From Falsiroseomonas sp051433165 (GTDB taxonomy: Bacteria; Pseudomonadota; Alphaproteobacteria; Acetobacterales; Acetobacteraceae): 64,000 nt of DNA. The stretch spans positions 124,001-188,000 of the forward strand of contig NZ_JBHMFS010000010.1 in the NCBI RefSeq assembly GCF_051433165.1, in the 5' to 3' direction. How positions within the stretch are numbered: the stretch's first letter is position 1; every line of letters begins with the position of its first letter. The notes beneath the pieces are model-generated. The model was not told the DNA's origin, did not search any database, and saw only the letters and a program-made list of their open reading frames with translations. Shown in pieces: positions 25,129-33,734 of this stretch. The position numbers were made by a program, and so were the translations under genes.

Positions 25129-26424
25129 TCACGGCCCCAGCCGCGTCTGCGCCGGGGCGATCGCAGCCGCCGCCGGGGCGATCGCCACCTGGCGCAGCCC
25201 GGGCTGGTTGCCCGGCGTGGCCGGGCTGGGCTGCCACTGGCACAGCACCGGGCGTGCCCGCAGGTTCTGGCCGCGCTCATCGAAGCGCGCGCCCCAGCCG
25301 CAGGCGGTGCTGCCCTCGGCGATGTCGGTCGCCATCAGCGCGGCGCGGATGCGGTCCCGTTCCGCGCTGCCGGCCCGGTGCAGCACATCGAGGAAGATGT
25401 GCGCCCCGGTGTAGCAAGCCAGCCCGTGGCCGGAACGCGGCTCCGCCCCGTAGCGGCGCAGATACAGCTCGGCAAAGGCGCGGGCGCCGGGGGCGATGCG
25501 TTCATGCACCGCGAAGGGGGTGAAATCCGCGCTCATCGTGCCGGTGAAATCGGCGCCGATGCTGCGCGCCGTCTCCGCCAGCCCATAGCCGCCGGCGGTG
25601 CCGATCACCATGCGCGGGCGCCAATTCGCATCCCGCATGGCGCGGAACAGCAGCACCTCGTCCCCCGGCGCGCCGACATGCAGCACCACCTCCGCCTCCA
25701 GCCCGCGCAGACGCTGCACCAGGCCGGTGAGGTCGGTGGGGCGCGCGGCGTAGCTGGCGCGCTCGATCAGGGTCAGTCCGCGTTCCTGTATCAGCGCTTC
25801 CTGCGACGCGCCGATGGATTGGGCGCCGAGCGCATCCTCCTGCGCGATGGCCAGGCGCAAGGCGGTGTCCGGCCGGTTGAGGCCGTTGGCCACGATGCTC
25901 ACCCCCTTCAGCGCCGTAGCGGCGAAATGCGTCGCCTGGGGGGAGGCGCGGAACACCCATCGAAAGCCGCGCCCGACCAGGGCATCGCCCAGCGCGCACA
26001 GCTCGAAGAACGGCACATTGGCCAGCTCCGCAACCTGGGAGGCGGGCAGCGCGATGGTGGTGCTGAAACTGCCGAAGATGGCGGCGACCCGCTCCGGGCC
26101 CTGCACAAGGCGACGCGCCTCCTCCGCCGCGGCGCCCTCGTCCGGCGCATCGGCACGCACCAGGGCGATGCCGCGGCCGAAGACGCCGCCGGCCGCGTTG
26201 CGGTCCTCCACCGCCAGATCCAGGCCGCGATAGCATTCATCGCCGAACAGCGCGGAGGGCCCGCTGAGCGGGAACAATGCGCCGAGCCGCAGGACGGGCC
26301 CGGCCGGTGGCGCCGGGGCGGCGCCGCTGCTGGTGGCGGGGGCCTGCGCGTGGCTGGGCGGCGCGAAGGCGCCCCATACCGCGCCGGCCAGCCCGCCGAG
26401 ACTCCGGCGGCTGAAGCCCTGCAT
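25129..26424 (-). CDS. LivJ-type ABC substrate-binding protein (orphan)
   Basis: A 431-residue type-I periplasmic binding protein of the branched-chain amino acid/amide group. The signal peptide (MQGFSRRSLGGLAGAVWGAF) has a twin-arginine-like pair and cleavage near SHA-Q. The fold motifs are LRLGALFPLSGPSALFGDE, VAAIFGSFSTTIALPASQV and GTAGGYGLAETARSIGADF. An Ala/Pro-rich linker follows the signal and another closes the protein. No permease or ATPase lies nearby, so it either works with unlinked subunits or is a sensor. Its 3' end abuts the 24-bp repeat array. Confidence 0.88.
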   Translation of the reverse strand: MQGFSRRSLGGLAGAVWGAFAPPSHAQAPATSSGAAPAPPAGPVLRLGALFPLSGPSALFGDECYRGLDLAVEDRNAAGGVFGRGIALVRADAPDEGAAAEEARRLVQGPERVAAIFGSFSTTIALPASQVAELANVPFFELCALGDALVGRGFRWVFRASPQATHFAATALKGVSIVANGLNRPDTALRLAIAQEDALGAQSIGASQEALIQERGLTLIERASYAARPTDLTGLVQRLRGLEAEVVLHVGAPGDEVLLFRAMRDANWRPRMVIGTAGGYGLAETARSIGADFTGTMSADFTPFAVHERIAPGARAFAELYLRRYGAEPRSGHGLACYTGAHIFLDVLHRAGSAERDRIRAALMATDIAEGSTACGWGARFDERGQNLRARPVLCQWQPSPATPGNQPGLRQVAIAPAAAAIAPAQTRLGP

Positions 26425-26563
26425 CCCTCCAACCCTCCCGGCGACGGGGGAGTTTTCCACGTCCGGCCGGCGCCGCACAAGCCCGGCACGTCCCGGCGTG
26501 CTGCCTTGACGTGTCGCGGCGCCGCATGGTCCCTCCTCCTCCGACCGAGGATAGGAGCGCACC

Positions 26564-27583
26564 ATGTCCAACCTGCCAGCAGAGATGACCCTGATCGACC
26601 ACACCCAGGGCGGCACGGGCAAGGGTGGTGGGCCGGAGGTGCTGGTGCCGGTGCGCGGCAAGCTGCCCAGCCCCGCGGCGGATGAGGTGCTGATCCGGAC
26701 GGAGGCGGTGGGCGTGAACCGCCCCGATGTGGCGCAGCGCACCGGCAGCTATCCGCCGCCCCCCGGCGCCAGCCCCGTCATCGGCCTGGAATGCGCAGGC
26801 GAAGTGGTGGCCGTGGGCGCCGCGGTCACCCGCTGGAAGATCGGCGACAAGGTCTGCGCGCTGGCCAATGGCGGCGCCTATGCCGAATACTGCACGGCGC
26901 CGGAGGCGCAGACGCTGCCCTGGCCGGCTGGTTTCGACGCGCTGCGCGCCGCGGCGCTGCCGGAGACCTATTTCACCGTCTGGGCCAATGTCTTCGGCCA
27001 TGGGCGGCTGGCGCCCGGCGAATCCATCCTGATCCATGGCGGGACTTCCGGCATCGGCGTCACCGCCATCCAACTGGCAAAAGCCTTCGGCGCCACGGTC
27101 TATGCGACGGCCGGCAGCGCGGAGAAGGTGGCGGCCTGCCTGGAACTCGGCGCCGATGCGGCCATCGACTACAAGGCCGAGGATTTCCAGGAGCGCATCA
27201 AGGCGCTGACCGGCGGCAAGGGGGTCGATGTGGTGCTCGACATGGTCGGCGCGCCGTATTTCACCAAGAATATCCGCTGCCTGAAGCTGGATGGCCGCCT
27301 GGTGATGATCGCCTTCCTGAATGGCCATGTGGCGGAGCAGGTGGATCTGCGGCCCATCATGGTGAAGCGCCTGACCGTCACCGGCAGCACCATGCGGCCG
27401 CGCACGACGGCGCAGAAGGCGGAGATCGCGCAGGCGCTGGAAGCCAAGGTCTGGCCGATGCTGGCCGAAGGCAAGGCGGCGCCGCGCATCTTCAAGACCT
27501 TCCCGCTGATCCAGGCGGCGGAGGCGCATCGGCTGATGGAAAGCAGCGCGCATATCGGCAAGATCATGCTGACCGTGCCGTGA
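26564..27583 (+). CDS. NAD(P)H quinone oxidoreductase (zeta-crystallin/PIG3-like MDR)
   Basis: A 339-residue zinc-free medium-chain dehydrogenase/reductase. The catalytic fold contains VGVNRPDVAQRTGSYPPPPG and GLECAGEVVAVGAAV; the Rossmann domain carries ILIHGGTSGIGVTAIQLAKA. No zinc-ligand pattern is seen. These enzymes reduce quinones or activated double bonds with NADPH and are often stress- or detoxification-linked. The ATG has GGAG nearby (ATAGGAGCGCACC). The stop overlaps a GTG start of a small membrane protein. Confidence 0.9.
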   Translation: MSNLPAEMTLIDHTQGGTGKGGGPEVLVPVRGKLPSPAADEVLIRTEAVGVNRPDVAQRTGSYPPPPGASPVIGLECAGEVVAVGAAVTRWKIGDKVCALANGGAYAEYCTAPEAQTLPWPAGFDALRAAALPETYFTVWANVFGHGRLAPGESILIHGGTSGIGVTAIQLAKAFGATVYATAGSAEKVAACLELGADAAIDYKAEDFQERIKALTGGKGVDVVLDMVGAPYFTKNIRCLKLDGRLVMIAFLNGHVAEQVDLRPIMVKRLTVTGSTMRPRTTAQKAEIAQALEAKVWPMLAEGKAAPRIFKTFPLIQAAEAHRLMESSAHIGKIMLTVP

Positions 27584-27777
27584 CGCCCTGGCTGGCCTTC
27601 GCCGCCGCGCTGCTGCTGCTGGCGCTGACGATGCGGCTGCGGGACCGCACGCTGCGCCGGGCAGGGCAGGGGCTGGCGGTGCTGCTGGCATTGGTGGCCA
27701 CCATCCTGCTCGCGCGGCGGCCGGGCAGCGCGCTACCGCTGCCCGGGTCGCGCCCGCGGCCCTGGTATTCGCCGTGA
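27580..27777 (+). CDS. Small membrane protein, unknown function
   Basis: A 65-residue frame starting at GTG within a GTGA overlap with the quinone oxidoreductase stop. It has two hydrophobic segments (WLAFAAALLLLALTM and GLAVLLALVATILLA) separated by a basic loop and ends in a Pro/Arg-rich tail. It matches nothing I know. Support comes from the coupled start and the two well-formed transmembrane helices, not from homology. Confidence 0.5.
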   Translation: MTPWLAFAAALLLLALTMRLRDRTLRRAGQGLAVLLALVATILLARRPGSALPLPGSRPRPWYSP

Positions 27778-27835
27778 GGGAAGCCCGATGAACCTGCATC
27801 GAATGCTGCTGTAGCGCCAAGCGGAGAGCCGGCCC

Positions 27836-27979
27836 GTGCTGGCGCGTGCCGTGCCGCAGGGCGCGATGGTGACGGAGGCGGATCTGCAGAAGCGGGCGCC
27901 GGGCGGCGCCGGGCAGGCGGCGCGGGAGATGCGGGCGGCCCTGTTGGACCTGCAACCGGCAATCAGTGTCGAATTGTAA
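27836..27979 (+). CDS. Short frame resembling an SAF-domain fragment
   Basis: A 47-codon frame from GTG (GGAG nine bases upstream) reads LARAVPQGAMVTEADLQKRA. The pattern resembles the start of SAF domains found in FlgA/CpaB/antifreeze-like proteins (vlvA.dlpaGtvIt..DL). The remainder does not continue the domain, so this may be a relic or a small unrelated gene. It lies alone in a 261-bp gap before a DMT transporter. Confidence 0.25.
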   Translation: MLARAVPQGAMVTEADLQKRAPGGAGQAAREMRAALLDLQPAISVEL

Positions 27980-28038
27980 GCGCATTTGCACAAAACCAGG
28001 CTTTTCGCGACACGGAGCGCGCGGCTAGGTTACCGCCA

Positions 28039-28902
28039 ATGCCCATGGCTTCCGCTTTCCGGCTGCTTTTCGCAGCCGTCATCCTGTTTGGCGGTGCCTG
28101 GCCCATCACCAAGGCTGCGCTCGCGGATGCGTCCCCCCTGTGGTTCGGCCTCGGGAGGTCGGCGCTCGCCGCGCTTGGTGCGGCCATCCTGCTCGCGGCG
28201 ATGGGGCGGCTGCGCTTTCCGGTGGCGGAGGATCGCCGTGCGGTGCTTTTCCTCGGCCTGTTCCAGCTCGGCGGCTTTTTCGCGCTGACGCATCTGGCGG
28301 TGGCGCTGGTGCCGGCCGGGCGCACGGCGGTGCTGTCCAATGTCGTGACCTACTGGCTGATCCCGCTTTCGGTGCTGGTGCTGGGGGAGCAAGTTTCCAG
28401 GACGCGCTGGTTCGCGGCCGGGCTGGGGCTGGCAGGCGCTGGGGTGCTGATCGGGCCGTGGTCGGTCGATTGGTCGCACATGGATTCGCTGCTTGGACAT
28501 CTCATGCTGGTGCTGGCCGGGCTGCTCTGGACCATCGCCATCATTGCGTCGCGCAAATGGCCGCCACGCACGCCGATGTTCGAGCTGCTGCCCTGGTGCT
28601 TCGGCATCGGCGCGCTGGTCCTGGTGCCGCTGACGCTGCTGCTGGAGCCGGATGGCGGCGTCGGGCTGAGCTCCTGGCCGCATCTTCTGTATATCGGGCT
28701 GTTCGCCGCGCCGATCGGCACCTGGTGCGTGATCGAGGCCGGGCGCAAGCTGCCGGGCGCCGTCGCCTCCGTCGGTTTCCTGATGGTGCCGGCCTTCGGC
28801 GTGCTGGTCTCGACACTTTGGCTGGGGGAGCCGCTGGGCTGGGATGTGATCATCGGCGGCGCGCTGATCTTTGCCTCCGTTGTCATGGCGGCGCGCGGAT
28901 GA
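28039..28902 (+). CDS. DMT superfamily (EamA) transporter
   Basis: A 287-residue inner-membrane protein with about ten transmembrane helices in two EamA repeats. The first opens FRLLFAAVILFGGAWPITKA, the second LMLVLAGLLWTIAIIASRKW; it ends in the usual helix LGWDVIIGGALIFASVVMAA. Such proteins export metabolites or amino acids, but the substrate is not predictable. Its stop overlaps the start of an alpha/beta hydrolase by 4 bp. Confidence 0.9.
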   Translation: MPMASAFRLLFAAVILFGGAWPITKAALADASPLWFGLGRSALAALGAAILLAAMGRLRFPVAEDRRAVLFLGLFQLGGFFALTHLAVALVPAGRTAVLSNVVTYWLIPLSVLVLGEQVSRTRWFAAGLGLAGAGVLIGPWSVDWSHMDSLLGHLMLVLAGLLWTIAIIASRKWPPRTPMFELLPWCFGIGALVLVPLTLLLEPDGGVGLSSWPHLLYIGLFAAPIGTWCVIEAGRKLPGAVASVGFLMVPAFGVLVSTLWLGEPLGWDVIIGGALIFASVVMAARG

Positions 28903-29675
28903 AGCTCGTGGTCACCAGCCTGGGCGATGGCCCGCCGGTCGTGCTGCTGCACGGGCTGTTCGGCGCCGGGCAGAATTTCGGCACGGTGCAGAAGGCGCTG
29001 GCGGCGGAGGGGTTCCGGGTGCTGGCGCTCGACCTGCGCAACCACGGCGGGTCGCCCCATGCGGAGGGCATGGCCTATGCCGACATGGCGGAAGATGTGG
29101 CGGAGACGCTGCAGGCGGAGGGCGCCTGGCCCGCCACCATCATCGGCCATTCCATGGGCGGCAAGGTGGCGATGGCGCTGGCGCTGATGCGGCCGGAGGG
29201 GGTGACGCGGCTGCTGGTGGCGGATATCGCGCCGGTGCATTACCCGGCGCCGCTGTTCAACGCCTATCTCGCCGCCATGCGCGGCCTGGAACTGCGCCCC
29301 GGCCTGGCGCGGCGGGAGGCCGATGCGGCGCTGGCACCCGCCGTACCCGCGGCGCCGCTGCGCGCCTTCCTGTTGCAGAACCTGGATTTTGCCCAGGTGC
29401 CGCCCGCCTGGCGCATCGGGCTGGAGGAGATTGGCGCCGGCATGCCGGAGATTGCCGGCTGGCCGGATCTGCCGGGCCGCTACGATGGCCCCGTGTTGGT
29501 GCTGGCCGGCGACCGGTCCGACTACATCCAGCCGGCGCATCACCCGCTGTTCCAAAGCCTGTTCCCCGCCGCCCGCCACGCCAGCATCCCCGCCGGGCAC
29601 TGGCTGCATGCGGAAAATCCGCAGGCTTTCCTGACTGTGGTGCGGGATTTCCTGGCCGCTCAGGCAGCCCCGTAG
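28899..29675 (+). CDS. Alpha/beta hydrolase (YbfF-like esterase)
   Basis: A 258-residue serine hydrolase. The oxyanion motif is PPVVLLHGLFGAGQNFGTVQ, the nucleophile elbow is IIGHSMGGKVAMALAL (Ser), the acid lies in VLVLAGDRSDYI and the catalytic His in IPAGHWLHAENP. The DLRNHGGSPHA segment is typical of the YbfF acyl-CoA/malonyl-CoA esterase group. It is translationally coupled to the upstream DMT transporter and converges on a metallophosphoesterase with a 16-bp overlap. Confidence 0.9.
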   Translation: MKLVVTSLGDGPPVVLLHGLFGAGQNFGTVQKALAAEGFRVLALDLRNHGGSPHAEGMAYADMAEDVAETLQAEGAWPATIIGHSMGGKVAMALALMRPEGVTRLLVADIAPVHYPAPLFNAYLAAMRGLELRPGLARREADAALAPAVPAAPLRAFLLQNLDFAQVPPAWRIGLEEIGAGMPEIAGWPDLPGRYDGPVLVLAGDRSDYIQPAHHPLFQSLFPAARHASIPAGHWLHAENPQAFLTVVRDFLAAQAAP

Positions 29676-30565
29676 CCCAGCCGCACCAGCGTGATTTCCG
29701 GCGGCACCCCGACCCGCACCGGCAGGATCGAGGTACCCAACCCGCCCGAGACCACCAGATGCTTCCCTGCCTCCACCACATGCCCATAGGCGTAGCGATT
29801 GCCGAAGGCGGAGGGCACATAGGCCGAGAACCCCGCCACCCGCAGCTGCCCGCCATGGGTATGCCCGCACAGGGTCAGCGCCACGCGATCCGCCGGCACA
29901 TCGGGGAAGATATCCGGCTCATGGCACAGCAGGATCACCGGGTCCCGGTCCTGCACGGCGCCGAGCGTGCGCGACAGGTCGTTGGCGCCGAGGAAGTGGC
30001 CGCGGCCCTGGCTGAAGGCCCAGAGGCTGCCGCTGCCCGCCAACCAGAAGCCCTGGTCACGGAAGCCGGTCTTCACCGCCGCATTGTGCAGCACCGAAAT
30101 CCCGGCCTCCGCCAACACATGCGCCGTCCGCGGCACGCCGCGCCGTAGCCGCTGCACCTGCGGGTCGTCCCACCAATCATGGTTGCCGAGGATGGCGTGC
30201 ACGCCATGCGGCGCGCGCAGCCCACGCAGCACCGCCGCCGTTTCCGCCACCGGAATGCCGTGCCGCACATAACGGCCATAGCCCCGGTAATCGCCCAGCA
30301 GCACCACCAGGTCCGGCCGCAACGCATTGGTCGCCGCCACGATCTCCGCCACGCGCCGCAGCGGCATATGCGGTTCGCTGGCATGAATGTCGGCGAGTGC
30401 GGCGATGGTCAGCGGCCGGCGCGCAGGCCAGTTCGGCGGGTTCAGCCGGTATTCGGCGACCGCCAGCCGCGAGGCCGGCTCGATCCAGAAGCCATACAGA
30501 CCGCCCGCCCCGCCGGCCAGCGTAAGCCCACCCAGGGTCGTCAGCAGGGCGCGGCGGGTGGTCAT
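29660..30565 (-). CDS. Membrane-anchored metallophosphoesterase (YkuE/LpxG-like)
   Basis: A 301-residue calcineurin-like phosphoesterase with an N-terminal anchor or Tat-like signal (MTTRRALLTTLGGLTLAGGA). The dimetal motifs are in order: ALADIHASEP (D-x-H variant), VVLLGDYRGYG, ILGNHDWWDD, LLCHEPDIF and LCGHTHGGQL. Relatives hydrolyse lipid-linked phosphates such as UDP-diacylglucosamine at the membrane. The function here is inferred from family only. It is convergent with the YbfF-like gene and divergent from the photolyase-like gene (47 bp). Confidence 0.9.
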   Translation of the reverse strand: MTTRRALLTTLGGLTLAGGAGGLYGFWIEPASRLAVAEYRLNPPNWPARRPLTIAALADIHASEPHMPLRRVAEIVAATNALRPDLVVLLGDYRGYGRYVRHGIPVAETAAVLRGLRAPHGVHAILGNHDWWDDPQVQRLRRGVPRTAHVLAEAGISVLHNAAVKTGFRDQGFWLAGSGSLWAFSQGRGHFLGANDLSRTLGAVQDRDPVILLCHEPDIFPDVPADRVALTLCGHTHGGQLRVAGFSAYVPSAFGNRYAYGHVVEAGKHLVVSGGLGTSILPVRVGVPPEITLVRLGYGAA

Positions 30566-30612
30566 GCGAAAGCCTCGGTTGCGCGATCGCCGCGTGGGAC
30601 GATCTAGATGGA

Positions 30613-31806
30613 ATGATTGAAAACTTCCCGGCCGACCGCGCCACAGCCTTGCAGCGGCTTGAATCCTTCGGCCCCCGCATGGGGCATCATTACGAGCGCG
30701 GCCGCAACACCGACCTCGGGCCAGGGCAGCGCCACGACGTCTCCCGCCTTTCGCCCGCCATCCGCCACCGGCTGGTGACGGAGGCCGAGGCGGTCGGCAC
30801 CGCGCTGGCGCTGCACGGGCCGGAACGCGCGCAGAAATTCATCGAGGAGGTGTTCTGGCGCAGCTACTGGAAGGGCTTTCTGCAACTGCGCCCAGCGCTG
30901 TGGGCCGCCTACCGCGCCGAACTCGCGCAGGATCTGGCGCGGCTGGAGGCGGAGCCGGATCTCCAGGCGGCCTATGCTCGCGCGGCGGAGGGCAGCACCG
31001 GGATCGATGCCTTCGACGCCTGGGCGGTGGAGCTGCGCGACAGCGGCTGGCTGCACAACCATGCCCGCATGTGGTTCGCCAGCATCTGGATCTTCACGCT
31101 GCGCCTGCCCTGGACGCTGGGCGCTGATCTGTTCCTGCGCCATCTGCTGGACGCGGATGCGGCCAGCAACACCCTGTCCTGGCGCTGGGTGGCCGGGCTG
31201 CACACCGCCGGCAAGACCTATGTCGCGCGGGCCGAGAACATCCGCCGCTTCACCGGCGGCCGCTTCAATCCGGTGGGGCTGGAGGAGAATCCGCTGCCGC
31301 CTGCGCCCCCGGCACCCACCCCGCTGCAACCGCTTCGGCCCGTGGCGCCGCTGCCCGCAGGCCCGGTGGCGCTGCTGCTGCATGAGGATGATCTGCACCC
31401 CGAAAGCCTGTTGCCGCCCGGCCTGGCGGTCGGCGCCATCGCCGGCCTCGCGGTACCCCGCGCGCGGTCCCCGCTCGGCTGCGCGCCGATGGCCGAGCGC
31501 CACGCCTGGCAGGTGCTGGCGGATGGGCTGGTGCGGGCCGGCGCCCATTTCAAATCGCCCGCCTCGGCGCTGGCGCCAGAGGCGGTGGCCGGCTGGGCGC
31601 AGGCGCATGGGCTGCCGGTGGTGACGCCGCAGGCGCCGGTGGGCTGGACGGCAACGGCGCTGGAGGGGCTCGGCGTGGAGCTGCATGTGGTGCGCCGGGA
31701 TTGGGATGCGGCCTGCTGGCCCGCCGCCACCAAGGGCTACTTCGCCTTCAAAGAGCGGATCCCGGCATGGCTCCGGGAATTGGCACCTTCGCCGCCTTCG
31801 GCTTGA
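30613..31806 (+). CDS. Photolyase-like FAD-binding protein with reversed domain order
   Basis: A 397-residue protein. Residues about 5-220 match the helical FAD-binding domain of DNA photolyases/cryptochromes (GHHYERGRNTDLGPGQ, VSRLSPAIRHRLVTEAEAV, KFIEEVFWRSYWKGF, DSGWLHNHARMWFASIW, NTLSWRWVAGLHTAGKTYVA). In true photolyases an alpha/beta antenna domain comes first; here it is missing and an alpha/beta-looking region (about 245-390, PVALLLHEDDLHPESLLPPG) follows instead. It may be circularly permuted or a different partner domain. DNA repair or light sensing is possible but unproven. The 3' end overlaps the convergent glycosylase gene by 59 bp. Confidence 0.75.
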   Translation: MIENFPADRATALQRLESFGPRMGHHYERGRNTDLGPGQRHDVSRLSPAIRHRLVTEAEAVGTALALHGPERAQKFIEEVFWRSYWKGFLQLRPALWAAYRAELAQDLARLEAEPDLQAAYARAAEGSTGIDAFDAWAVELRDSGWLHNHARMWFASIWIFTLRLPWTLGADLFLRHLLDADAASNTLSWRWVAGLHTAGKTYVARAENIRRFTGGRFNPVGLEENPLPPAPPAPTPLQPLRPVAPLPAGPVALLLHEDDLHPESLLPPGLAVGAIAGLAVPRARSPLGCAPMAERHAWQVLADGLVRAGAHFKSPASALAPEAVAGWAQAHGLPVVTPQAPVGWTATALEGLGVELHVVRRDWDAACWPAATKGYFAFKERIPAWLRELAPSPPSA

Positions 31807-32446
31807 TCCGCGCTGCCCTGTCCGCATCCGCAGCACGCCACAGATACCAGGCCGCTATGGAGCGGAAGGGCGCCCAGGCCTCTCCGATCACGGCGAGTTC
31901 CTTCGGCTTCGGCTGCGTTTCCAGCCCGGCGGCGACCTTCCACCCCTCCCGCACGCCGAAATCGTCGATCGGCAGGACGTCACGCCGGCCGAGGGAGAAG
32001 ATCAGGAACATCTCCACCGTCCAGCGGCCGACGCCGCGGATGGCGACCAGGCGCTCGATCAGCGCTTCGTCCGGCAGGCGCTGCGCGACGGCGCTGGTCG
32101 GCACCAGGCCGCCGACCGCCTTCTCCGCGATGTCGCGGATGGCAGCGGCCTTGTTGGCGGAAAGGCCGCAGCCGCGCATCGCCTCCGCGGTCGTGCCCAG
32201 CACCAGCGGGGCGGGGGGGAAGGCGTAGCCCGGATACAGCGCGATGAAGCGGCCGAGAATCGCCTCCGCCGCCCGGCCATGCACCTGCTGGTGGGTAATG
32301 GCGCGGACCAGGGCTTCGTAAGGCTCGCGCGAAGCGGGCAGCAAGGTGCAGGGGCCGATGCGGCGGATCACCGCCTTCAACACCGGGTCCCGCCGCAGAT
32401 GGCGCAGCGCGGAGGGGCCGGCGAAGGGGCGGGGTGCCGCATTCAT
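31748..32446 (-). CDS. alkA: DNA-3-methyladenine glycosylase II-like (AlkA/HhH-GPD)
   Basis: A 232-residue base-excision repair glycosylase removing alkylated purines. The helix-hairpin-helix is LVAIRGVGRWTVEMFLIF and the catalytic Asp follows in VLPIDDFGVREG; the upstream helix EALVRAITHQQVHGRAAEAI is typical. It lacks the long N-terminal domain of E. coli AlkA, as in compact bacterial versions. The start ATG lies 10 bp after the dctM stop on the same strand, so it probably rides on the TRAP operon transcript. The 3' end overlaps the photolyase-like gene. Confidence 0.9.
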   Translation of the reverse strand: MNAAPRPFAGPSALRHLRRDPVLKAVIRRIGPCTLLPASREPYEALVRAITHQQVHGRAAEAILGRFIALYPGYAFPPAPLVLGTTAEAMRGCGLSANKAAAIRDIAEKAVGGLVPTSAVAQRLPDEALIERLVAIRGVGRWTVEMFLIFSLGRRDVLPIDDFGVREGWKVAAGLETQPKPKELAVIGEAWAPFRSIAAWYLWRAADADRAARIKPKAAKVPIPGAMPGSAL

Positions 32447-32456
32447 CCCCGGCGCC

Positions 32457-33734
32457 TCATCGGAACACCAGCGTCGGCAGCGCGAGTGCGATCGCTGGCA
32501 CATAGGTGATCAGCATCAGGCAGGCGAAGATGACGCCGATGAACACCGGCAGATAGCGCATCATCTTGTCCACGCTGGTGCCGGCCACCTGGGCGGCGGC
32601 GAACAGGTTCACGCCGAAGGGCGGCGTGATCATGCCCATCGCCAGGTTCACCACCATGATCGTACCGAAATGCACGCCATCGATGCCGAAGCGCGAAGCC
32701 GCTTCCTGCAGCACCGGGGCCAGCACGATGATGCTGGCGCTGGTCTCCACGAACATGCCGATCACGAACAGGAACAGGTTGACGCCGAGCAGGTACAGCG
32801 CCGGGCTGTCGAAGGTGGCGACCAGCCAGGCGGCCGCCGCATCCGGCACGCCCTGCCGGTTCAGCAGCCAGGAGAACACCGCCGCGCAGGCGATGATGAA
32901 CAGGATCACCGCGCTGCTGATCACCGACTTGCGGAAGATCGGGAACAGATCCCGCCAGCCGATTTCCCGGTGCAGGAACATGCCGACCAGGATGGCATAG
33001 GCGACGGCGACGACGCTGGCCTCGGTCGGCGTGGTGATGCCGCCATAGATGCCGCCCAGCACCACCACCGGCATGAACAGCGCGAAGCCCGCCTGGCGCG
33101 TCGCGGTCAGGAAGGGCAGGCGGCCCTCGCCATCCTGCTTGCCCCAGCCCTTGAGGCGGCACCAGATCAGCACCGTCACGACCAGCGCGGCGGCGATCAG
33201 GATGCCCGGGACGACGCCGGCGATGAACAGCTCCGGGATGCTGGTCTGCGTGGTCACGCCATACAGGATCATCGGAATCGAGGGCGGGATCACCACGCCG
33301 AGCTCCGCCGCGGTGGCCTGCAGGGCGGCGGCGAAGGCCACCGGATAGCCGGCGCGCACCAGGGCCGGAATCATGATGGCGCCGACCGCGAAGGTGGTGG
33401 CGACGGAACTGCCGCTGATGGCAGCGAAGATCATGCAGGTGACGACGCAGGTGGCCGGCAAGCCGCCCTGGATGCCGCCGACGATGGATTGCGCGAAGGC
33501 GACCAGGCGGCGGGAGATGCCACCCACATCCATCAGATTGCCGGCCAGAATGAAGAAGGGAATCGCCGCCAGCGGAAACTTGTCGAGCGCCACGAACAGC
33601 TGTTGCGCGGCGACGATCAGCGGGAAATTGGTGAAGCCATGGATGCCGACGATGGCGGCAAGCCCGATGGCCACGGCAACCGGCACGCTGATGGCGAACA
33701 GCACCAGCATGACGGTGAGCATCGCGCCACTCAT
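32457..33734 (-). CDS. dctM: TRAP transporter large permease DctM
   Basis: A 425-residue inner-membrane protein with about 12 transmembrane helices, the ion-coupled translocation subunit of a TRAP transporter. Family motifs include FPLAAIPFFILAGNLMDVGG and VVIPPSIPMILYGVTT; the C-terminus is hydrophobic (LITYVPAIALALPTLVF). It starts MSGAMLTVML. The six-codon start (MSGAML) and its ribosome-binding site are copied in tandem upstream as a chain of mini-ORFs, so translation probably depends on relay from dctQ. AlkA follows 10 bp downstream. Confidence 0.95.
   Translation of the reverse strand: MSGAMLTVMLVLFAISVPVAVAIGLAAIVGIHGFTNFPLIVAAQQLFVALDKFPLAAIPFFILAGNLMDVGGISRRLVAFAQSIVGGIQGGLPATCVVTCMIFAAISGSSVATTFAVGAIMIPALVRAGYPVAFAAALQATAAELGVVIPPSIPMILYGVTTQTSIPELFIAGVVPGILIAAALVVTVLIWCRLKGWGKQDGEGRLPFLTATRQAGFALFMPVVVLGGIYGGITTPTEASVVAVAYAILVGMFLHREIGWRDLFPIFRKSVISSAVILFIIACAAVFSWLLNRQGVPDAAAAWLVATFDSPALYLLGVNLFLFVIGMFVETSASIIVLAPVLQEAASRFGIDGVHFGTIMVVNLAMGMITPPFGVNLFAAAQVAGTSVDKMMRYLPVFIGVIFACLMLITYVPAIALALPTLVFR

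Noticed and set aside
27733..27993. Minus-strand frame across the 27.8-28.0 kb gap
   Set aside because: It overlaps the small coupled membrane-protein gene, has no ribosome-binding site and shows no motif.
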